Of a stretch of DNA of 6,645 nt, positions 1 through 4,443 are shown in pieces. The notes under the pieces are model-generated. The model had not been told where the DNA came from, did not search any database, and saw only the letters and a list, made by a program, of their open reading frames with translations. The stretch spans positions 1 through 6,645 of the forward strand of contig JAJYRX010000084.1 of NCBI GenBank assembly GCA_021793875.1. The letters are read 5' to 3'. This stretch comes from Pseudomonadota bacterium. GTDB lineage: Bacteria > Pseudomonadota > Gammaproteobacteria > Burkholderiales > Burkholderiaceae_B. Both the position numbers and the translations under genes were made by a program. Position 1 is the stretch's first letter, and every line of letters begins with the position of its first letter.

Positions 1-10
1 CTTCCGATCT
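1..10 (+). other. Probable untrimmed Illumina adapter remnant
   Basis: The first ten bases, CTTCCGATCT, are identical to the 3' end of the standard Illumina TruSeq-type adapter, which ends in GCTCTTCCGATCT. The match stops exactly where the gene's own sequence would resume. E1-beta proteins of this family usually read R-M-P at this point. Bases 11-12 (GT) could finish a CGT arginine codon before ATG 13, whereas the codon as it stands is TGT. These bases should not be treated as genomic. Confidence 0.85.
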
Positions 11-678
11 GTATGCCTAGTGGGGGGGGAATATTTGGTGGGCAAACTCATAGCCAAAGTCCCGAGGCAATATTTACGCATGTAGCAGGGTTAAAAACAG
101 TTATTCCTTCAAACCCATACGATGCAAAAGGGTTATTAATAGCAGCTATAGAAAGCAATGATCCTGTAATTTTTCTGGAACCAAAGCGTCTTTATAACGG
201 TCCCTTCGACGGCCAGCACGATAAACCAATTGTGCCATGGTCCAATCATCCTAAGGGCAAAGTTCCTGAGGGTTATTACTCTTTACCTCTAGAAAATGCA
301 AGCATTACTAAACCAGGAAGCGATGTAACCATTATCACTTACGGAACTATGGTGCATGTGTGTTTGGAAGCAGCGGCTATTGCAAGTGTAGACGCTGAAA
401 TTATAGACCTGCGTACATTATGGCCAGTTGATATTGAAACAATAACTGATTCCGTTAAAAAGACGGGAAGATGCATTATCGTGCATGAGGCTACACAAAC
501 AAGCGGTTTTGGTGCCGAGCTTTCTGCTCTTATCCAGGAACGTTGTTTTTATTTTCTTGAGGTGCCGGTACAGCGCATTACTGGATGGGATACACCGTAC
601 CCACATGCCCATGAGTGGTCATACTTTCCAGGTCCAAAACGTATAGCTGCTTCTATAAAGCGTGCAATGAAGGAATAG
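11..678 (+). CDS. bkdA2: Branched-chain 2-oxo acid dehydrogenase E1 component, beta subunit (3' part)
   Basis: This is the beta chain of the thiamine-diphosphate-dependent E1 of the branched-chain 2-oxo acid dehydrogenase complex (2-oxoisovalerate dehydrogenase, EC 1.2.4.4), a cytoplasmic enzyme. E1 decarboxylates the 2-oxo acids of Val, Leu and Ile and passes the acyl group to lipoyl-E2. The visible chain (221 codons from ATG 13) begins inside the pyrimidine-binding domain with GGGIFGGQTHSQSPEA, then NPYDAKGLL and FLEPKRLY. The C-terminal transketolase-like domain follows, with TYGTMVHV, DLRTLWPVD and VHEATQTSGFGAE. The GWDTPYPHA near the end is typical of branched-chain enzymes rather than pyruvate dehydrogenase beta. 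Family members are about 325-355 residues, so roughly the first third and the E1-alpha gene lie off the left edge. ATG 13 is internal and not the start. The E2 gene begins 2 bases after the TAG stop. Confidence 0.93.
670..674 (+). promoter_or_regulatory. Ribosome binding site for the E2 gene
   Basis: AAGGA lies six bases before ATG 681, inside the last codons of the E1-beta gene. It fixes the E2 start at 681 rather than at the in-frame upstream ATG 615, and it indicates coupled translation of the two subunits. Confidence 0.75.
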
Positions 679-680
679 CA

Positions 681-1961
681 ATGAGTCAGTTTGTAATTAA
701 AATGCCTGATATAGGTGAAGGCATAGCTGAAGTTGAAATTGTAGAGTGGCATGTAAATGTCGGAGATGTTGTAGTTGAAGATCAGGTGTTAGCTGACGTT
801 ATGACCGATAAGGCAAGCGTAGAAATACCTTCTTCGGTGAACGGTAAAGTGGTGTCACTGGGCGGGGAGGTAGGCGATATCCTAGCTGTTGGTTCTGATC
901 TTATAACCATAGATTTATCCTCGTCCTCGTCCGATGTGTCTAATAGCGTTGATGATTCTAGTGAAACTGATGCTATAGATACAAATGTAGATAAGCCGCA
1001 GGAAATAGCTCATCCAGACATTAGCATTAAAGCTGATGTTGATTCAGTTCCTAACAATAAGCACGCTATTAACCATCAAAGAGTTATGGCATCTCCGTCT
1101 GTTAGGAAAAGAGCTCGTGAGCTTGATATAAATCTTTCAGACGTTTCTAAAAACCCTGACGCTCCAGTAAGCCATAGTGATTTAGATAATTACCTGCTTG
1201 CGGGAACTGCAAAGGGAGCCAATGTGGCCAAGTGCGTTGGCATATCTGATTATGAGCATGATGTTTCTGATACCACTATTAATGTGGTCGGGTTAAGACG
1301 TCAAATTTCGCAAAAAATGCTAGATGCAAAACGCACAATTCCGCACTTTAGTTATGTTGAGGAGATAGATGTCACTGAGTTGGAAAATTTGCGTGCTAAT
1401 CTGAACAAAGATAAGGCAGAAGGTACTTCTCGTTTAACAGTGCTTCCGTTTCTAATGCGGGCAGTTGTTCTGGCTGTACGTAAGCATCCAGAAGTAAATG
1501 CCACTTTTGATGATGTGGCCGGAACAATTACACAGCATGGTGCGGTTCACATGGGTATGGCAGCACAAACCGACAAGGGATTAATGGTTCCCGTTATTAA
1601 AAATGCACACGCCCTTAGTATATGGGATATCGGGGCCCGTATAAGCACTTTGGCAAATTCTACACGCCAAGGTAAGGTAACCCGTGAAAACCTTTCCGGC
1701 TCTACTATAACTATTAGCAGCTTGGGTGCCCTTGGTGGAATAGTCTCTACTCCCATTATAAATAAACCTGAGGTTGCCATTGTAGGCGTTAACAAAATCA
1801 CAGATAAGCTAGTGTTGCAACATGGTTTTCCTGTTAATCGTAAAGTGATGAATCTGTCGTCATCATTTGATCATAGAGTGGTTGACGGCATGGAAGCAGC
1901 CAAGTTCGTACAAGAGGTGCGCCGATTACTTGAATGTCCGGCTTTATTGTTTATAGAGTAA
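681..1961 (+). CDS. bkdB: Branched-chain 2-oxo acid dehydrogenase E2 (dihydrolipoamide acyltransferase)
   Basis: E2 forms the core of the branched-chain dehydrogenase. It carries acyl groups on a lipoyl-lysine and transfers them to CoA. The 426-residue protein has the standard order. A lipoyl domain spans about 3-78, with the modified lysine in MTDKAS (K44). A Ser/Asp-rich linker spans about 80-134. A peripheral subunit-binding domain spans about 135-172 (ASPSVRKRAREL). The catalytic chloramphenicol-acetyltransferase-like domain spans about 198-426, with GLRRQISQKM, STITISSLGALGG and the active-site DHRVVDG (H398, D402). Start 681 is chosen because the lipoyl domain begins MSQFVIKMPDIGEG and AAGGA sits six bases upstream. 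The frame is open upstream to ATG 615, but that extension overlaps E1-beta and is unlike E2. Two oddities stand out: the subunit-binding domain lacks its usual GxGxxGR loop, and the linker is acidic and serine-rich. A specificity for branched-chain substrates is inferred from the neighbouring E1-beta. Confidence 0.93.
   Translation: MSQFVIKMPDIGEGIAEVEIVEWHVNVGDVVVEDQVLADVMTDKASVEIPSSVNGKVVSLGGEVGDILAVGSDLITIDLSSSSSDVSNSVDDSSETDAIDTNVDKPQEIAHPDISIKADVDSVPNNKHAINHQRVMASPSVRKRARELDINLSDVSKNPDAPVSHSDLDNYLLAGTAKGANVAKCVGISDYEHDVSDTTINVVGLRRQISQKMLDAKRTIPHFSYVEEIDVTELENLRANLNKDKAEGTSRLTVLPFLMRAVVLAVRKHPEVNATFDDVAGTITQHGAVHMGMAAQTDKGLMVPVIKNAHALSIWDIGARISTLANSTRQGKVTRENLSGSTITISSLGALGGIVSTPIINKPEVAIVGVNKITDKLVLQHGFPVNRKVMNLSSSFDHRVVDGMEAAKFVQEVRRLLECPALLFIE
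918..932 (+). repeat. Short hexanucleotide tandem repeat (TCCTCG, 2.5 copies)
   Basis: Two and a half in-frame copies of TCCTCG encode the run of five serines, residues 80-84 of E2, just after the lipoyl domain. It lies in the flexible linker, where length variation would be tolerated. The tract is short, so the call is descriptive only. Confidence 0.6.
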
Positions 1962-1978
1962 TAACGCTAGGCTACAAT
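1950..1978 (+). promoter_or_regulatory. Possible sigma-70-type promoter before the hydrolase gene
   Basis: TTTATA (1950-1955, four of six to TTGACA) and TACAAT (1973-1978, five of six to TATAAT) are separated by 17 bases. They span the E2 stop and the short gap before the hydrolase. Transcription would start near 1985, just ahead of the ribosome binding site. The gene function changes here from the dehydrogenase complex to unrelated enzymes, which fits an internal promoter. AT-rich DNA often contains such boxes by chance. Confidence 0.3.
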
Positions 1979-1995
1979 TCATGCATAAATAAGTT

Positions 1996-2002
1996 CAGGA
2001 GA
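1996..2002 (+). promoter_or_regulatory. Ribosome binding site for the hydrolase gene
   Basis: CAGGAGA contains a strong AGGAG core (1997-2001) with five bases between it and ATG 2007. It selects 2007 over the out-of-frame ATG at 2003. It is the clearest Shine-Dalgarno sequence in the window. Confidence 0.8.
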
Positions 2003-2006
2003 ATGC

Positions 2007-2954
2007 ATGTCAGTTCAGTCTAGCGAGCTAAAACATACAGAGCCACGACTTAACTACGTAACCTGTGCAAGCCCTGCAGGCGCACACCGTATGGCGTATT
2101 GGGAATGGGGTAAATCTGACAATCCAAATGTTTTGCTTTGTGTGCACGGGTTAACAAGAAGTGGTCGCGACTTTGACCCATTAGCCCGACTAATGTCAGA
2201 TACCTATAGGGTTGTGTGCCCAGATGTTGTTGGTCGTGGACGTTCCGATTGGCTAATCAATCCCGAGTTTTACGCCATAACTCAATATATAGCCGACATG
2301 TTCACCTTAATAGCTCGGCTATCTCCTGCAAAGCTTGATTGGGTGGGCACATCTATGGGTGGCCTTATAGGGTTAGGTGTTGCGGCAGCTTTGAACCTGA
2401 ATTCAGCGTTGTGCCCACACCGGTGCAACCATGGTTTAGGCTCTACACAAAGACTTCGTCTTGGAAAAATGGTTCTTAACGATATAGGGCCAGTTATAGA
2501 TGCCAATGGATTAAGCAGAATTGCAGACTATGTTGGACAACCTAAGTCATTTCAAAGCTTTGACCAAGCTGTTGACTACATAAAAGCAGAGTCAGCAGAG
2601 TTCGGAAAACATACGCACGAGCAGTGGCAAGATCTTACACGTAACGTTTTCGTGCAAGATAATGGCCAGTGGGTCAAGCATTACGATCTTAGAATAGCGC
2701 TGCCCATGGCTGAAGAAACACCAGAAGCAATAGAGAGCTCGCAGTCTGTATTATGGCCAGCTTATGAGTCTCTTTCGGAACCAATTCTTATTGTTAGGGG
2801 CGAGCATTCTGACCTGCTGAGTGAGCATACAGTTCAACTAATGCTGCAAAGAAACTCTAATGCAAAACATATAAATGTATCCGACGCAGGGCATGCTCCA
2901 ACATTGCGTGTGCCCGAACAACTTAATCCTATCAGACAGTTCTTGCTTGATTAA
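2007..2954 (+). CDS. Alpha/beta hydrolase, MhpC-like, substrate unknown
   Basis: This is a 315-residue cytoplasmic alpha/beta-hydrolase-fold protein with no signal peptide. The features seen in order are the oxyanion-hole motif VHGLTRSGRDFD (H47-D57), PDVVGRGRSDW (72-82), the nucleophile elbow VGTSMGG (S116), the likely acid in RGEHSDLL (D269), and the catalytic histidine in DAGHAPTL (H296). The Ser-Asp-His triad is therefore intact. Between the elbow and the next core strand (MVLNDIGP, from residue 155) there is an apparent insertion at about 128-153. It is rich in basic residues and carries C136-x-H138-x-C140-x-H142. In the homologs I recall these elements are joined by a shorter segment. 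The fold and active site are clear, but the substrate cannot be read from the sequence. A strong ribosome binding site supports the start. The PHP gene follows after 27 bases, so co-transcription is likely. Confidence 0.88.
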   Translation: MSVQSSELKHTEPRLNYVTCASPAGAHRMAYWEWGKSDNPNVLLCVHGLTRSGRDFDPLARLMSDTYRVVCPDVVGRGRSDWLINPEFYAITQYIADMFTLIARLSPAKLDWVGTSMGGLIGLGVAAALNLNSALCPHRCNHGLGSTQRLRLGKMVLNDIGPVIDANGLSRIADYVGQPKSFQSFDQAVDYIKAESAEFGKHTHEQWQDLTRNVFVQDNGQWVKHYDLRIALPMAEETPEAIESSQSVLWPAYESLSEPILIVRGEHSDLLSEHTVQLMLQRNSNAKHINVSDAGHAPTLRVPEQLNPIRQFLLD

Positions 2955-2981
2955 TTGTCAGCATCGTGTCTTAATGTAGAT

Positions 2982-3818
2982 ATGACCTTTAAAATTGATC
3001 TACATAGTCATTCAACAGTCTCTGATGGTGTCCTAACGCCTAGCGAGCTAATGGAGCGGGCCCATGCTAACGGGGTTCAGGTAATTGCTTTAACTGACCA
3101 TGATGAAATTTCAGGTCTTGCAGAAGCTGAGTCTAAAGCATCTGAACTAGGGTTAAAGTTTGTAAATGGAATCGAGATTTCGGTTACATGGCTTGGTCGC
3201 ACAGTACATATAGTTGGTTTAGGTATAGACCCAACTAATAAGATTCTTAATAAGGGTATTCAAACAATTAGAAGCGGTCGTGCTGAGCGTGCAAAGCTTA
3301 TGGGTATGAAATTAGAGGAGCTTGGCTTTTCAGGCGCCTATGAAGGTGCTAGAAAACTAGCAACCAACCCATCTCTTATTAGTCGCACCCACTTTGCCCG
3401 GTTTTTAGTGCAAAATGGCTATTGTCCCAATATGCAGGTTGTTTTTGATAAGTATCTAGGAGATCATAAACAAGCTGATGTGCCGGTTGAATGGGCTAAA
3501 CTTGAAGAAGCTGTGTATTGGATAACCTCAGCTGGGGGACAGGCTGTTATAGCCCACCCTGGTCGCTATAAATACAAGCCTTCAGAATTTCGTAGCCTAT
3601 ATAAGGCTTTTGTAGAATCAGGGGGTGAAGCCATAGAAGTGATAACAGGAAGCCATAGACCAGATCAATACGCGAAGTACGCAGATGTAGCACGTAAATA
3701 TGGTTTTCTGGCATCGGTTGGTTCCGATTTCCACGAGGTGGCGCCTGGTAGGCTTGATCTAGGTGAGCTGCCTCCCTTACCCGACGATCTTACCCCCGTA
3801 TGGCATAACTGGTTTTAA
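2982..3818 (+). CDS. PHP-domain phosphoesterase (YciV/RNase AM or 3',5'-nucleoside bisphosphate phosphatase family)
   Basis: This is a metal-dependent PHP-family enzyme. Characterised relatives remove the 3' phosphate from nucleoside 3',5'-bisphosphates such as pAp, or degrade short RNA 5' to 3' (E. coli YciV, RNase AM). The 278-residue chain shows the expected metal ligands: DLHSHS (H8, H10), TDHDE (D39, H40), NGIEIS (E65), VHIVG (H76), AHPGRY (H192) and GSDFHE (D249, H251). LISRTHFARFLV and GGEAIEVITGSH are also typical of the family. The frame is open from TTG 2955, directly after the hydrolase stop. ATG 2982 is preferred because it places the DLHSHS motif at the usual distance from the N-terminus. 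Neither start has a convincing Shine-Dalgarno sequence, so coupling to the hydrolase is likely. Which of the two activities dominates cannot be decided here. Confidence 0.9.
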   Translation: MTFKIDLHSHSTVSDGVLTPSELMERAHANGVQVIALTDHDEISGLAEAESKASELGLKFVNGIEISVTWLGRTVHIVGLGIDPTNKILNKGIQTIRSGRAERAKLMGMKLEELGFSGAYEGARKLATNPSLISRTHFARFLVQNGYCPNMQVVFDKYLGDHKQADVPVEWAKLEEAVYWITSAGGQAVIAHPGRYKYKPSEFRSLYKAFVESGGEAIEVITGSHRPDQYAKYADVARKYGFLASVGSDFHEVAPGRLDLGELPPLPDDLTPVWHNWF

Positions 3819-3820
3819 AC

Positions 3821-4372
3821 ATGAGTAAGGCATTTGTAAAAGAAGACAATAACGATCATGAAGAGGATCTTGTACCTGAGGCAATATCATTACCTAAGGG
3901 TACAAAAAACTATATAACCGTAAATGGGTATAAAAAACTCCGAGATGAGCTTGCTCATTTGATGAACGAAGAGCGACCATCGGTTGTTCAAGTTGTGTCA
4001 TGGGCAGCATCAAATGGCGACAGGTCAGAGAATGGTGACTACATATACGGTAAAAAGCGACTTCGTGAAATAGATAGACGTATAAGGTTTCTAACTAAAA
4101 GACTAGAAATAGCCGAGGTTGTTGACCCTTCGATTCAACCTGATAAAGAAAGAGTGTTTTTTGGGGCTACGGTAGTTTACTCGGACACAAAAGGTGACGA
4201 ATATACGGTAACAATTGTCGGAGTAGATGAGGCTGCGCCTTTAGAAGGAAAAATTAGCTGGATATCCCCTGTGGCAAGAGCGCTTTTAAAGTCTCAAGAA
4301 GGCGATGTTGTAACTTTGCGTACTCCATCTGGCATAGAAGAGCTAGATGTACTAGAAATTCATTACCCCTAG
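3821..4372 (+). CDS. greB: Transcription elongation factor GreB
   Basis: GreB binds the secondary channel of RNA polymerase and stimulates cleavage of the backtracked 3' RNA end, rescuing arrested complexes. The 183-residue protein has an acidic, low-complexity N-terminal extension (about 1-25), then the coiled-coil domain (about 30-105). The coiled-coil tip is NGDRSENGDY, where D67 and E70 correspond to the metal-coordinating acidic pair of Gre factors. The C-terminal FKBP-like domain (about 112-183) starts FFGATVVY and includes GVDEAAPLEGKISWISP and ARALL. E. coli GreB is 158 residues; the longer N-terminus matches betaproteobacterial GreB as I recall it. The gene starts 2 bases after the PHP stop and has no recognisable Shine-Dalgarno sequence, so its translation probably depends on read-through of the upstream gene. 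GreA is the alternative, but the GDRSEN core and the long acidic N-terminus favour GreB. Confidence 0.94.
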   Translation: MSKAFVKEDNNDHEEDLVPEAISLPKGTKNYITVNGYKKLRDELAHLMNEERPSVVQVVSWAASNGDRSENGDYIYGKKRLREIDRRIRFLTKRLEIAEVVDPSIQPDKERVFFGATVVYSDTKGDEYTVTIVGVDEAAPLEGKISWISPVARALLKSQEGDVVTLRTPSGIEELDVLEIHYP

Positions 4373-4392
4373 GCTTATGCGAGTTAAAATAT

Positions 4393-4420
4393 AGTGCGTA
4401 TTTTCTATACGCCACTTTTA
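4393..4420 (+). terminator. Probable intrinsic terminator after greB
   Basis: AGTGCGTAT (4393-4401) pairs with ATACGCCACT (4407-4416). This gives nine base pairs with one bulged C (4412) and a five-base loop TTTCT. A short T run (4416-4419) follows at once. It sits 20 bases after the greB stop in the only sizeable gap (4373-4443), where a transcript end would make sense. The T tract is short, so termination may be partial, or the hairpin may be a leader structure for purL. Confidence 0.5.
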
Positions 4421-4443
4421 TACACATTACTACTGGTTATACC

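Noticed and set aside
22..29. Run of eight G bases near the left edge as a possible frameshift or sequencing error.
   Set aside because: The translation through the run gives P-S-G-G-G-I-F-G-G, which matches the expected E1-beta motif, so the length is consistent with an intact frame.
615..680. Upstream in-frame ATG for the E2 gene that would add 22 residues.
   Set aside because: The extension overlaps E1-beta, does not resemble E2, and bypasses the AAGGA site placed correctly before ATG 681. The lipoyl domain begins right at 681.
418..752. Minus-strand open frames over E1-beta and the start of E2.
   Set aside because: They lie opposite strongly conserved coding sequence, overlap each other, and show no recognisable motif or ribosome binding site.
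1547..2506. Minus-strand open frames over E2 (1547-1801) and the hydrolase (2282-2506).
   Set aside because: They are short frames opposite clear plus-strand genes, and their translations contain no domain signature.
4385..4390. TAAAAT as the -10 box of a purL promoter.
   Set aside because: No acceptable -35 box lies at the right distance, and such hexamers are frequent in AT-rich gaps. It also falls just upstream of the hairpin.
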